From: a virus
Virus record (IMG/VR): IMGVR_UViG_3300046458_000019
Location: 1 to 43,969 of that record
DNA length: 43,969 nucleotides
Direction: 5' to 3' (one strand)
Shown here: positions 32,454 through 40,077 of the stretch, piece after piece
Numbering within the stretch: position 1 is the stretch's first letter
Layout of the letters: each line of letters starts with the position of its first letter
Program-made: the position numbers and the translations under genes
Notes under the pieces: model-generated
Database searches by the model: none
Told to the model about the DNA's origin: nothing
The model's input: only the letters and a program-made list of their open reading frames with translations

Positions 32454-32791
32454 ACCAAACCCCCACCCCTGGCACCTTGGACGTGCTTCTCAGCTGGGCA
32501 CTGCTTATCGGTTTGTCCCTCTTGGGCGGCTTGGCCTCCTTCATGCGCAAGATGAAAGAGGGTCACGTCCGCGCCTGGAACGTCACTGAGTTCGTCGGCG
32601 AACTGGTGATCTCTGGCTTCACCGGGATCGTCGTCGCGAACCTGTGCGACTACATCGGCGCGCCCACGTCTCTCAAGTACGCGCTGGTTGGCATCATGGC
32701 CCACATGGGTAGTCGCGCCCTGTTCAAGCTCGAAAGCCTGGCGAACTCCAAGTTCAGCCTGCCGGCGGACGCCCCGAAGGACACGCAATGA
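32450..32791 (+). CDS. Holin
   Basis: The 113-residue protein has hydrophobic helices at about 12-32 (LLSWALLIGLSLLGGLASFM), 51-64 and 75-90, and a charged C-terminus. This fits the LydA-type holin family (PF16083). It would form the inner-membrane lesion that releases the endolysin. It is coupled to the hydrolase upstream and endolysin downstream by ATGA overlaps. Confidence 0.8.
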   Translation: MNQTPTPGTLDVLLSWALLIGLSLLGGLASFMRKMKEGHVRAWNVTEFVGELVISGFTGIVVANLCDYIGAPTSLKYALVGIMAHMGSRALFKLESLANSKFSLPADAPKDTQ

Positions 32792-33246
32792 ACGCCGCCC
32801 ACATGAAGGCCTCCGGTGCGTGCCGTGCGCTGATCCGCCAGTTCGAAGGCTGCTACCTGCAGGCGTATCGTTGTCCCGCTGGCATTCCCACGATCGGAGT
32901 CGGCCACACGCGCGGCGTCAAGATGGGTGACCGCTGCTCTCAGCAGCAGGCCGACGTCTGGCTCACGCAGGATCTGGAAGACGCCGAGGCTGCAGTGTCG
33001 TCGCTGGTCAAGGCGCCGCTGGTCCAGCAGCAATTCGACGCACTCGTGTCCTTCACGTTCAACCTGGGCGCGAAGGCGCTGGCCGAATCGACCATGCTGA
33101 TCCTGCTGAACAAGGGCAGCCACAAGGCAGCCGCCGAGCAGTTTGACCGCTGGGTGTATTCGAACGGCCAGAAGCTCAAGGGGCTGGTCGACCGACGCGC
33201 GGCCGAGAAAGCGCTGTTCCTGGACGGTCTGAGGATGCCGGCATGA
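32788..33246 (+). CDS. Endolysin, GH24 lysozyme
   Basis: The 152-residue protein has the T4/P21-type lysozyme catalytic triad spacing Glu20-x8-Cys29-x5-Thr35 in QFEGCYLQAYRCPAGIPTIG, then VGHT, and the LVSFTFNLG motif. Cys replaces the Asp of T4 lysozyme, as in the phage 21 group. There is no N-terminal signal-anchor helix, so the enzyme should depend on the holin for release. Confidence 0.9.
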   Translation: MNAAHMKASGACRALIRQFEGCYLQAYRCPAGIPTIGVGHTRGVKMGDRCSQQQADVWLTQDLEDAEAAVSSLVKAPLVQQQFDALVSFTFNLGAKALAESTMLILLNKGSHKAAAEQFDRWVYSNGQKLKGLVDRRAAEKALFLDGLRMPA

Positions 33247-33638
33247 TCGCCGCGCTGTTGGCCCGCCTGACGCCGTATCGCGCGCCGTTCATGGTCGGAG
33301 CCGGAATCGCTGCCGGAGTTCTTGCATTCGGCGCCGGCTGGGTCATCAACGGCTGGCGGCTCAGCAATGAGCTGTCGCGCCTGAAGGCTACCCAGGCGCA
33401 GGAGAAGGCGGCGCAAGCAACCGTTGCGCTGACCACGCTGCAGGCCGATGCCGCTGCCATCCACAAGGCGGCGACCGAGTACGCCGGAATCGAAACCACC
33501 CTAGCGCCCAAGATTGCGGCGCTCACCAAGGAACTGCGCAATGCGAAGCCTCTGCCTGTGGATTGCAAGCCTGACGCTGTGCGGGTGCGCAACCTCGACT
33601 CCGCCATTGACGCCGCAAATCAAGCCATCCCTCGATAG
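33243..33638 (+). CDS. Rz: i-spanin (Rz)
   Basis: The 131-residue protein has an N-terminal membrane helix (FMVGAGIAAGVLAFGAGWVI, about 16-35), a helical periplasmic part with Ala-rich coiled coil, and a basic end. It partners with the nested Rz1 gene to fuse inner and outer membranes at lysis. It overlaps the endolysin stop (ATGA). Confidence 0.85.
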   Translation: MIAALLARLTPYRAPFMVGAGIAAGVLAFGAGWVINGWRLSNELSRLKATQAQEKAAQATVALTTLQADAAAIHKAATEYAGIETTLAPKIAALTKELRNAKPLPVDCKPDAVRVRNLDSAIDAANQAIPR

Positions 33639-33783
33639 CGCGCTTGCGGCGCCGTGCCCGGACGTGCCGAAACCCGAGTCTCCGGACTACGACGTGTGGC
33701 AGGCCTGGGCGATCGGGTTGCTGCACCAATACGCCGACTGTGCTGCGCGCCATGCGAAGACGGTACAGGCCTGGCCTAAGTAA
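33541..33783 (+). CDS. Rz1: o-spanin lipoprotein (Rz1), partly nested in Rz
   Basis: The 80-residue protein starts in the +1 frame inside Rz and extends 145 bases past it. It has a lipoprotein signal MRSLCLWIASLTLCGC with lipidated Cys16, followed by a Pro-rich segment (STPPLTPQIKPS). The ATG at 33541 is chosen over 33514 because it gives a proper signal peptide. Confidence 0.8.
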   Translation: MRSLCLWIASLTLCGCATSTPPLTPQIKPSLDSALAAPCPDVPKPESPDYDVWQAWAIGLLHQYADCAARHAKTVQAWPK

Positions 33784-33792
33784 AGGAACCGC

Positions 33793-34992
33793 ATGACCAA
33801 GCAGAACACCCTCGATCCGAACCTGCGCGAATTTGCGGCAAGCCCGCAGCAGGCTGCCTACTTCGACGCTGTGCTACAACACGGCAGCAAGCGTGCGGCG
33901 GCGCGTGCACTGGGCGTCGCCAAGAACACGATCGACGGCGCGATCGGCCGCATGATCCTGGCGGCCGCACGGCAGGGTTACTCGCCGGCGCACGATATGA
34001 CCCGGACCGTGCCCGATGGGTTCATCGTCAAGGGCGTCTCCACCTACTACAACAAGGAAGGCCAGCCGGCCGGGCAGTGGGTGAAGTCGTCCGTGGACAT
34101 GGATCGGCAACGCGAGGTCATGCAGGCTGCCTTCAGCGCGATGGCTGAAGAGCTTCCGCGCGCCAAGCCCGTGAAGGCGCCGGCGGTGACAAACGCCAAG
34201 CTGGCGAACGTCTACACCCTGACCGACAGCCATGTCGGGATGTTCGCGTGGCACAAAGAAAACCTAGACCCCAACGGCGACTGGGATCTCGGCATCGCGG
34301 AGCGTACCCTAGTTGGCTGCTTCCAGCATATGGTCGAGGCCAGCCCGCCTGCCCATACCGGGATCGTGGCGCAACTCGGTGACTGGATGCACAGTGATGG
34401 CATGGGCATGATTGAGGGGCGTACGCCCACTTCCGGACACGTTTTAGACCAAGACGGTCGATTCCCGAAGGTTGTGCAGACTGCTATCCGGATCCTGCGC
34501 CGAGTAATTGGCTTCGCGCTGCAGAAGCATGAGCGCGTGGTTGTCCTGATGGCAGAAGGCAATCACGACCTGGCGTCCAGCGTCTGGCTGCGAGCCATGT
34601 TCAAGGCCCTTTACGAGAACGAGCCGCGGGTTGAGGTGATCGACTCCGAACTGCCGTACTACGTCTACCAGCACGGTCAGACCATGCTGGCATGGCATCA
34701 CGGCCATTTAAAGAAGAACGATCAGCTTCCGCTGCTATTCGCTGCGCAGTTCCCGAAGGTTTGGGGCGATACGACCAGGCGCTATGCGCACACCGGTCAC
34801 CGCCACCACTTCGAGGAAAAGGAGCACTCGGGGATGTCCGTGGTCCAGCACTCGACCCTGGCGGCCCGGGATGCCTATGCAGCGCGCGGCGGCTGGATGA
34901 GCGAACGGCAGTGCACCGCGATCACATACCATGCCGACTTCGGGGTGGTCTGCCGTAATACCGTCACGCCAGAAATGCTACTGGTCGCGTAG
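33793..34992 (+). CDS. HTH-metallophosphoesterase fusion protein
   Basis: The 399-residue protein has an N-terminal helix-turn-helix (SKRAAARALGVAKNTIDGAI, about 32-51) and a calcineurin-like phosphoesterase domain with TDSHVG (about 143), QLGDWMHSDG (about 195), EGNHD (about 256), WHHGHLKKND (about 302) and HTGHRHHFEE (about 334). These are the metal-binding motifs of the Mre11/MPE superfamily. It lies after the lysis genes, a common place for it in related phages. It could act on phage DNA ends or nucleotides, but the substrate is unknown. AAAGGAA precedes the start. Confidence 0.85.
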   Translation: MTKQNTLDPNLREFAASPQQAAYFDAVLQHGSKRAAARALGVAKNTIDGAIGRMILAAARQGYSPAHDMTRTVPDGFIVKGVSTYYNKEGQPAGQWVKSSVDMDRQREVMQAAFSAMAEELPRAKPVKAPAVTNAKLANVYTLTDSHVGMFAWHKENLDPNGDWDLGIAERTLVGCFQHMVEASPPAHTGIVAQLGDWMHSDGMGMIEGRTPTSGHVLDQDGRFPKVVQTAIRILRRVIGFALQKHERVVVLMAEGNHDLASSVWLRAMFKALYENEPRVEVIDSELPYYVYQHGQTMLAWHHGHLKKNDQLPLLFAAQFPKVWGDTTRRYAHTGHRHHFEEKEHSGMSVVQHSTLAARDAYAARGGWMSERQCTAITYHADFGVVCRNTVTPEMLLVA

Positions 34993-35152
34993 GCCTGCGC
35001 GCTTCCGGCAGAACCATGACCCGTACAGCGACTTCAAGCGGAACGCCGCTCGCCCCCAAGGTGTAGGAAGTCTTGAGCCATCCAATCATCGGTAGCAGGA
35101 TGAGAGCCAGCTCAACCCGGCTGGCGGTAACAAGGTCGGTGCGTTCGATCAT
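34964..35152 (-). CDS. Small conserved-looking reverse-strand protein
   Basis: The 62-residue protein begins MIERTDLVTASRVELALILL and contains GASGVPLEVAVRVMVLPEAR R near the end, a pattern (GVPxxVAxRVL..P.RR) I have seen in small betaproteobacterial phage proteins. It converges on the phosphoesterase gene with a 29-base overlap. A longer start at 35245 is possible. The ribosome binding site is weak. LexA box 2 lies 58 bases upstream, so it may share SOS control with imuA. The function is unknown. Confidence 0.5.
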   Translation of the reverse strand: MIERTDLVTASRVELALILLPMIGWLKTSYTLGASGVPLEVAVRVMVLPEARRPTRPVAFLA

Positions 35153-35209
35153 GAGGAGAAGCGTACCGGACCGGTGCAAAACAGCGTTGAGCAATGGCAG
35201 TTTGATATA

Positions 35210-35225
35210 CTGTATATAAACACAG
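35210..35225. promoter_or_regulatory. LexA box 2 (SOS operator) upstream of imuA
   Basis: CTGTATATAAACACAG is a perfect CTGT-N8-ACAG site inside a longer AT-rich dyad (TACTGT...ACAGTA). It ends 18 bases before the imuA ATG and lies between divergent genes. Confidence 0.8.
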
Positions 35226-35243
35226 TATTTCATTGCGTCAACC

Positions 35244-35999
35244 ATGAGCCAATTACCGCCCGTCGCCGAACTCGAGCAGTTGCACCCGTCACTCTGGCGG
35301 GCTTCGCAGCTTGCACGCAGTCGTGCGCGGTGCGTCGATACAGGTCACCCGGCGCTGTCAAACCAGCTGCCGGGCGGCGGGTGGCCAACGGGAACACTCG
35401 TCGACCTTCTTGTGCAGCAACCAGGAATAGGGGAGATGCGCTTGATTGCGCCGGCGCTGGCAAAGGTTGCCGATCGGCGCGTGGTGTTTCTGACGCCGCC
35501 GCATGCGCCCCAAGCCTTGGCGCTCGCCGCACTGGGCATCCCTCCTGCCTCGGCCATCTGGCTGCGTGCCGATCGCGCGGCGGATGCACTGTGGGCTGCG
35601 GAGCAGGTGCTGCGCAGCGGGGGTTGCGGCGCCTTGCTGTTCTGGCCGGGACAGGGATCGACAAGCAGCACGCGGATCCAGCACGTGCGCGCCGACAGTC
35701 TGCGCCGCTTGCACCTTGCTGCTCAGCAGGGCGAAACGCTGTTCTTCAATATGCGCCCGTTGGCTGCCGAGGTTGATGCTTCGCCGGCACCGCTGCGTTT
35801 GAGCGTGCGGCCGGCGCCTGGCGGGATCAATATCGGGTTCGTAAAGCGGCAGGGACCGCAGCGGGATGAGCCGCTGTTTCTGCCGCTGTCAGTCGGGCCT
35901 GCGCATGTGTTCAAGCCGCAGCGGCCGGCGGTTCCCGAGCACGCAAAGACCGTGGTACCGGCAGCGTCTCAGGGCGGCAAAATCGTTTCCGCAACCTAA
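35244..35999 (+). CDS. imuA: ImuA-like translesion-mutagenesis protein (orphan)
   Basis: The 251-residue protein matches the ImuA/SulA-like (RecA-fold) family along its length: LHPSLWRASQLARS (about 12-25), TGHPALSNQLPGGGWPTGTL, a degenerate P-loop QPGIGEMRL, WLRADRAADALWAAEQVLRS, CGALLFWPGQGS and RLHLAAQQGETLF. In bacteria ImuA works with ImuB and DnaE2 in SOS mutagenesis. No imuB or dnaE2 lies here, so host partners would be needed. A LexA box directly upstream indicates SOS induction. The last codons coincide with an integrase arm-type site. The gene sits at the right prophage end beside attP, a typical place for acquired cargo. Confidence 0.85.
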   Translation: MSQLPPVAELEQLHPSLWRASQLARSRARCVDTGHPALSNQLPGGGWPTGTLVDLLVQQPGIGEMRLIAPALAKVADRRVVFLTPPHAPQALALAALGIPPASAIWLRADRAADALWAAEQVLRSGGCGALLFWPGQGSTSSTRIQHVRADSLRRLHLAAQQGETLFFNMRPLAAEVDASPAPLRLSVRPAPGGINIGFVKRQGPQRDEPLFLPLSVGPAHVFKPQRPAVPEHAKTVVPAASQGGKIVSAT

Positions 36000-36102
36000 T
36001 CGGCAACCATTGAAAAATAAGGGAAAAATCCCATCAAAATCAGCGGTGCTGCGGAAACGAAGTCGAACTAACCTGTTGAGCCGAAAGGGTTTAGTTCGTA
36101 GA

Positions 36103-36160
36103 CTTGAAAACTGCCGACGGGGGAACCCGTTCGTGAGTTCGAATCTCACCGCTTCCGCCA
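36103..36160 (+). other. attP core: 3' half of tRNA-Ser(UGA)
   Basis: The sequence reads as the anticodon loop CTTGAAA (anticodon TGA), the 3' anticodon stem, a long variable arm, the T-arm GTGAG TTCGAAT CTCAC, the 3' acceptor CGCTTCC, the Ser discriminator G and CCA. The 5' half does not fold as tRNA: GTAGA replaces the expected GCAGT stem. Integration here would rebuild an intact host tRNA-Ser gene. Confidence 0.85.
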
Positions 36161-36173
36161 GAACATACAGATA

Positions 36174-36198
36174 AGCCCTTATAAATCAAGGGCTTTTT
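36174..36198 (+). terminator. Terminator after the tRNA-Ser fragment
   Basis: AGCCCTT/AAGGGCT with a seven-base loop is followed by four further T. It may end the imuA transcript and, in the lysogen, the restored tRNA-Ser transcript. Confidence 0.75.
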
Positions 36199-36287
36199 GT
36201 TTCCCCGACAGCGACGAGGTCGTCGATTTTAGTTCATGCCTTGCTGATTTCGCAGGCAGTTGCGGAAACGGTTTCCGCAACCCTAGC

Positions 36288-37346
36288 TCATTTTGTTGGC
36301 TTGACTGCCTCGCCTGCGCGTCGATACACCCGCTTTGTAATCGCCTTATCGGTGTGTCCGAGCAGGTCGCTCGCGTCCTGCAGACTGCTGATTTCGCTCG
36401 CTGCTTTCGGGCGGATGTCGCGGAACTGGAACGCCTTGATCCGTCTCTCCAGATCTTCTTGCCGATCCTTTTTTGCCTTTTCGGCTGCCGCCTTGCGCGC
36501 CGCCTCGAACCGGTCGCGCAGCATCTTCGCAGTCAATGGCTGGCCTTGTTCTGTGCAAATAAGTGCTCCGCTCATCGAGCGTACCGGGCGGGCCTGAATC
36601 CTGTCTATACACGCGCCGAGCCCCGTCAACTGCCCGTCCACATGCAACCTGATGCGCAAAGCATGCTGAGTCTTGTTTTGCCTGACGTGCAACTCGTCGT
36701 TCCGGATGTCGCTATCGTTCATTTTCAGTACATCTGCTGGGCGCTGGCCTGATAGGTAGGCAAGATCCATCGCATCACGTAAGGCCTCGGTGCCGGCGTC
36801 GCGCACCGCATTCCACACGTCGTCCTCGGCGTAGTAGTCGCGCGGCTTCTCTACGTTCTTTCGCACGCCGCGGCATGGGTTGTCACGCTTCGTAAAACCC
36901 CATTCGCGCGCCATGTTGAAGACGTGCGAGAGCAGGGCAATCTCGCGGTTCGCACGGACGGGTGCCGTCCTGGCGTCCCGGTATCGCGAGATGTCGTGAG
37001 GCGTAATCATCTCGATCGGCGCTTTATCGAAGCTGCGGCGCAACTCCTTCAGGCAAAGTTTGTTTTCCCGCTGCGTCGACGGCTTCTTCTTCGGCAGGAT
37101 GTCGCGCTCGTACTGGTCGAACGCGTACTTCATGAGGGATGCATCGGGCGGCACTTCGACGCACTCGAGCTCTGCCCACTTCCGCTTCGCCGCGGCCAGA
37201 TCAGTCCCGAGAGGGATCTCCTTCCGCTTTCCTTCCTCATCCCGGCCGTTATAGTAGTAGCCTGTCCAGACCTCGCCGGATTTTAGTTTTCGCGTCCGCG
37301 CGAGCATCCGCGGCGGAAGCTTTTTACCGGTCGTCTTCGGTCGCAT
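36288..37346 (-). CDS. int: Tyrosine site-specific integrase
   Basis: The 352-residue protein has an N-terminal arm-binding region, a SAM-like core-binding domain (about 65-165) and a catalytic domain with Arg202 (SGQRPADVL), Lys225, RDIR (309-312, Arg in place of the usual His), His331 (LLGHTDK) and the nucleophile Tyr341 (TKRVYRR). It should recombine attP with the host tRNA-Ser gene. The ATG at 37346 fits the family; the open frame upstream to 37610 lies over the excisionase-like gene. It is the last gene of the leftward operon. Confidence 0.9.
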   Translation of the reverse strand: MRPKTTGKKLPPRMLARTRKLKSGEVWTGYYYNGRDEEGKRKEIPLGTDLAAAKRKWAELECVEVPPDASLMKYAFDQYERDILPKKKPSTQRENKLCLKELRRSFDKAPIEMITPHDISRYRDARTAPVRANREIALLSHVFNMAREWGFTKRDNPCRGVRKNVEKPRDYYAEDDVWNAVRDAGTEALRDAMDLAYLSGQRPADVLKMNDSDIRNDELHVRQNKTQHALRIRLHVDGQLTGLGACIDRIQARPVRSMSGALICTEQGQPLTAKMLRDRFEAARKAAAEKAKKDRQEDLERRIKAFQFRDIRPKAASEISSLQDASDLLGHTDKAITKRVYRRAGEAVKPTK

Positions 37347-37356
37347 TGCTTGCCTG

Positions 37357-37614
37357 TTATCGAATGTTGGATACGTCAAGCTGCCACCCGCCGGCTTGGG
37401 GCGCCGCCAGTGCAGCAGGATTGATGCCTGCCAGTTTAAGCCTGGCGTACAGCCGTCCGATGATCGGGACGCCGGCGTGGTTCTTGACGAAGACCCAGTC
37501 ATGGCGTTTGAGCCATTCGATTTGCTCGGCCTTGCGGCTGCAGCCTGAGATCCTCTCGACTTCGTCGGGCTCGAGCGTCTCCGATGACATCGGCATTTCA
37601 AAGATAGCACTCAT
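37357..37614 (-). CDS. Excisionase-like DUF4224 protein
   Basis: The 85-residue protein contains ETLEPDEVERISGCSRKAEQ, then IEWLKRHDWVFVKNHAGVPI, matching DUF4224 (PF13986), a small winged-helix-like family found beside phage integrases. It ends 10 bases before int. AGGAAAGAGG precedes the start. A directionality-factor role is inferred. Confidence 0.75.
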   Translation of the reverse strand: MSAIFEMPMSSETLEPDEVERISGCSRKAEQIEWLKRHDWVFVKNHAGVPIIGRLYARLKLAGINPAALAAPQAGGWQLDVSNIR

Positions 37615-37638
37615 CCTCTTTCCTTCCTAAACTCCGAC

Positions 37639-38214
37639 CTACGCCGGCTTCCCGGCTTTGGTGTGCGCAGAAATAGCTGCAACAAACTCGATGGCGGCCA
37701 TCCAGTTCTTGCCGTCTTCCGTTGCGGTGCCCTGGCCGTCTTCCAGCTTGTGGCGGGTGGCTATGCCCACGTCGCTCCGCACGATGGCAGCGAGAAGCCG
37801 CTCCGCATCCTTCTCTGTTCCAGATGCGGGAGCCGCGATTTGGCCAGCGCCAGCAAAGCCAATGCCCATGCGGGTTCCAGCGGATTTTGCGTCGTTTTCC
37901 GCGCGTTTTCCCAGCACCATGTTTTCGCTCGTATCGCCACCCTCCGCGCGGCACCGGGTAGCCAACTCAGCCCGCAGGCGCTCGACTTCGGTGCAAAGCT
38001 CATGCACAGCAGCGGGGTTGGCGGTTGCTATGAATTCGGCGTTGCGTGACATTTGCAGGTAATCGCGCCCTTCGGCCATGCAAACGTGGTAGCGATCAAG
38101 TCCCGCGTTCGTTTCATTGGGCGCAATTACGTTGAAGTTCCCATAGTTTTTCTGCCACGGCCCCGGCGTTGCCGCAAGTGCCAGCGCCTTCATCTTTTCG
38201 GTGTCTACGGTCAT
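37639..38214 (-). CDS. Ea22-like protein
   Basis: The 191-residue protein starts MTVDTEKMKALALAATPGPW and contains GRDYLQMSRNAEFIATANPA and HELCTEVERLRAEL, the Ead/Ea22-like pattern (PF13935) of lambdoid early regions. An accessory C-terminal part (about 105-190) follows. The ATG at 38214 follows AAGGAAG. The role of Ea22 proteins is poorly known. Confidence 0.75.
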   Translation of the reverse strand: MTVDTEKMKALALAATPGPWQKNYGNFNVIAPNETNAGLDRYHVCMAEGRDYLQMSRNAEFIATANPAAVHELCTEVERLRAELATRCRAEGGDTSENMVLGKRAENDAKSAGTRMGIGFAGAGQIAAPASGTEKDAERLLAAIVRSDVGIATRHKLEDGQGTATEDGKNWMAAIEFVAAISAHTKAGKPA

Positions 38215-38417
38215 TTGAATGCTTCCTTCGCAAAGCAACGATTCGGGCCGGAGCGCAGGCGAACATACACGCAGCCGCGTTCCTCGCACAGTTGCTGGTC
38301 ACTCTTAGGCTGCGGCCTGCTCATAGCCGGCGCCATCACGGTATAAGCAAACCAGATCGCAAGCACGATGCCACAAAGCGCTGCCACGATGCCGGCGATT
38401 GCCTCGCTGTTTTTCAT
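38211..38417 (-). CDS. Small membrane protein
   Basis: The 68-residue protein has one hydrophobic helix (AIAGIVAALCGIVLAIWFAY, about 5-24) and a C-terminal part with three Cys (CEERGC, RCFAKE). The ATG at 38417 has a good AGGAAG site. An ATG at 38447, ten codons upstream, also has AAGGAG. It overlaps the next gene by four bases. No family is recognised. Confidence 0.6.
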   Translation of the reverse strand: MKNSEAIAGIVAALCGIVLAIWFAYTVMAPAMSRPQPKSDQQLCEERGCVYVRLRSGPNRCFAKEAFK

Positions 38418-38437
38418 GCTTTCTTCCTGCCGGGTGT

Positions 38438-39136
38438 CTACGGGCATTTCATGTCTCCTTGGTGGCGAAAAGGTCGAGCGTGGCCAGGAGCTGGAGCTGC
38501 GCCGCCTTCGGCTCTGGCGGCATCCTCAGCGCGCGTCCACATGTCCCATCCCATGCCAATCTCGCACTCAATGGCGCGGAACGCCCGATCCATAGCAACG
38601 CCGCCGTGATCGCGCCGATTGAGGGCCCGGTAGTAGCCGGCGACCGCGTTACGGATCTTCGCTAGGATCGCTTCAGCCGGTACTGCATCGCCAGCGCTGC
38701 GAGCCAAGCTGGCGCTACCGTAAAGCCCAGTATCTATGCGGGTTTCAGCCGTTTTGGCATCGATTTTCTGCTGATCTGGCGCTACCGTATTTGCAGCGCT
38801 GCGAGCGGCCCAGGTGTCGATGTGGGCGATGATGGCGACTCGGGCTGATCGCTCAGCCTGCACTGCGTCGATGCTGTCGGAGTTGCAACGCGCCTCCGCT
38901 GCTCGCTGATGGGCACGTAGCAACGCTCGAAATTCCGGCGTATCAATGCTCTGTCGCTCTCCTGCAGTAGTAGCGGAGGAAGGGGCGCGGTCGAGTTCGG
39001 CCAGCCGGGCCTCGGCGGCTTCCAGTCGGCTAGCGGCTTCCTGCGCGCGGCTCCAGAACTGGAAGCTCGACATGTGGTCGGACATCGCCATGTGGTAGGG
39101 CATGCGCAGCACGCCGTAAAGCATCAAGTCGCTCAT
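38438..39136 (-). CDS. Conserved early hypothetical protein
   Basis: The 232-residue protein begins MSDLMLYGVLRMPYHMAMSD and continues SSFQFWSRAQEAASRLEAAE, an N-terminal module I have seen in early proteins of other betaproteobacterial phages. The Ala-rich middle contains short DNA repeats (TGGCGCTACCGTA occurs twice near 38710 and 38780). The function is unknown. The start overlaps the previous stop (TGATG). Confidence 0.6.
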   Translation of the reverse strand: MSDLMLYGVLRMPYHMAMSDHMSSFQFWSRAQEAASRLEAAEARLAELDRAPSSATTAGERQSIDTPEFRALLRAHQRAAEARCNSDSIDAVQAERSARVAIIAHIDTWAARSAANTVAPDQQKIDAKTAETRIDTGLYGSASLARSAGDAVPAEAILAKIRNAVAGYYRALNRRDHGGVAMDRAFRAIECEIGMGWDMWTRAEDAARAEGGAAPAPGHARPFRHQGDMKCP

Positions 39137-39399
39137 CAGTTCTTCTCCTTGTTCGTCGGCTGCTCGCCTTCCTGACCGGCTGGATTCTCAGCAAGACCGC
39201 GCCATGCTTCTCGCGGCGCGTCCTCGGAGTTGTTGCCGAACAGGCAAGCGCTAGATTCAGGGTGAAATCGCCATGTTTCACCATCGAAATACCTGCGCTT
39301 GAAGTACGGCTTCACACGATCGACATACCGGACGTCGTACCAGCCAGATAGCGCCGGCCTCACGTTCGCCGGGAACCAATCGGTAACTTGCCCGCTCAT
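39136..39399 (-). CDS. Hypothetical early protein
   Basis: The 87-residue protein contains NVRPALSGWYDVRYVDRVKP and YFDGETWRFHPESSACLFG, a Trp- and aromatic-rich small fold resembling the W...G.W modules of early phage proteins. It is coupled on both sides. The function is unknown. Confidence 0.6.
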   Translation of the reverse strand: MSGQVTDWFPANVRPALSGWYDVRYVDRVKPYFKRRYFDGETWRFHPESSACLFGNNSEDAPREAWRGLAENPAGQEGEQPTNKEKN

Positions 39400-39824
39400 G
39401 CTGCACCGCCTTTCTGCCCGCCCGGCGCCTGCCCTATGTCGATCATCTCTTGCTGACCGGCTTGCTTGCGCTGGGCGCGATCAGCGGCGATAGCGGCGCG
39501 GGCGACGGCGATATAGCAGTCCAGGTCGCCCAAGCTGAGACTGATGCGCTTTCCGGTGTTTGCCGCGACGATCTGCAAAAGCTGCGCGACGTTCAGCTCT
39601 CCCGCACCTACAGCGTCAGCAGGGGTGCGGCGGGCACGTTCGGCCCATGCCTTCCAACGCTCGTTGACTGCGAAGCTACCGTGTGGGCGCGGAGTTGCCG
39701 ATGTAACAGCGTAAGCGCCGAGCAGCAGCTTGAATTCCACATCAGGGAATTTATCGTGGTGCCACGCTTCAAACGCTGCGCGCTCGGCTTCAATGCTCGC
39801 GCCTTGGTTCAGGTTATTGGACAT
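39396..39824 (-). CDS. Hypothetical early protein
   Basis: The 142-residue protein has an N-terminal EAERAAFEAWHHDKFPDVEF, a module common in early phage mosaic proteins (F..W.......), then WKAWAERARR and a helical C-terminus. AAAAGGAG precedes the start. No function is evident. Confidence 0.6.
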   Translation of the reverse strand: MSNNLNQGASIEAERAAFEAWHHDKFPDVEFKLLLGAYAVTSATPRPHGSFAVNERWKAWAERARRTPADAVGAGELNVAQLLQIVAANTGKRISLSLGDLDCYIAVARAAIAADRAQRKQAGQQEMIDIGQAPGGQKGGAA

Positions 39825-40077
39825 GGGATTGCTCCTTTTTCGGTGGTGCGCTCAGCCCGCGCCAGGCGGTCATATCTTTTGCTGCGTCCTGCCACAGCAA
39901 GAACGGCCCCCAGCATCCTTTTTGGTAGTACCAGCCTGGCTTCGTTTCATCGGTCAGTGTTCTCCAATAGACAACGAGAGTTGCACCGGTGCGCTTTTCT
40001 CGACCCTCGTACTCGCCTTCGCGTGTTGGCTTGTGCTGCATCCCGATCCAGGGCGTGAGTTTCGGGAGCTTAGGCAT
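39814..40077 (-). CDS. Hypothetical early protein
   Basis: The 87-residue protein begins MPKLPKLTPWIGMQHKPTRE and contains GWYYQKGCWGPFLLWQDAAK, a Trp-rich small module. AGGAGG precedes the ATG at 40077, and the 5' end overlaps the large mosaic gene by eight bases. The function is unknown. Confidence 0.6.
   Translation of the reverse strand: MPKLPKLTPWIGMQHKPTREGEYEGREKRTGATLVVYWRTLTDETKPGWYYQKGCWGPFLLWQDAAKDMTAWRGLSAPPKKEQSHVQ

Larger units (their letters stand above)
35984..36283. other. attP region with repeated arm-type sites
   Basis: Copies of the motif GTTGCGGAAACG flank the tRNA-like core: CGTTTCCGCAACC at 35984-35996, GCTGCGGAAACG at 36048-36059, GTTGCGGAAACG at 36259-36270 and, in inverse orientation, 36270-36281. 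The last two form a near-perfect palindrome. Their placement on both sides of the core and next to int suggests integrase arm sites. The region otherwise holds no gene. Confidence 0.65.

Noticed and set aside
36040-36160. Complete phage tRNA-Ser gene
   Set aside because: Only the 3' half from the anticodon loop folds; the 5' acceptor, D-arm and 5' anticodon stem do not pair.
37347-37610. N-terminal extension of the integrase to 37610
   Set aside because: It runs antiparallel in frame terms over the excisionase-like gene and has low-complexity, non-integrase sequence; the ATG at 37346 fits the family.
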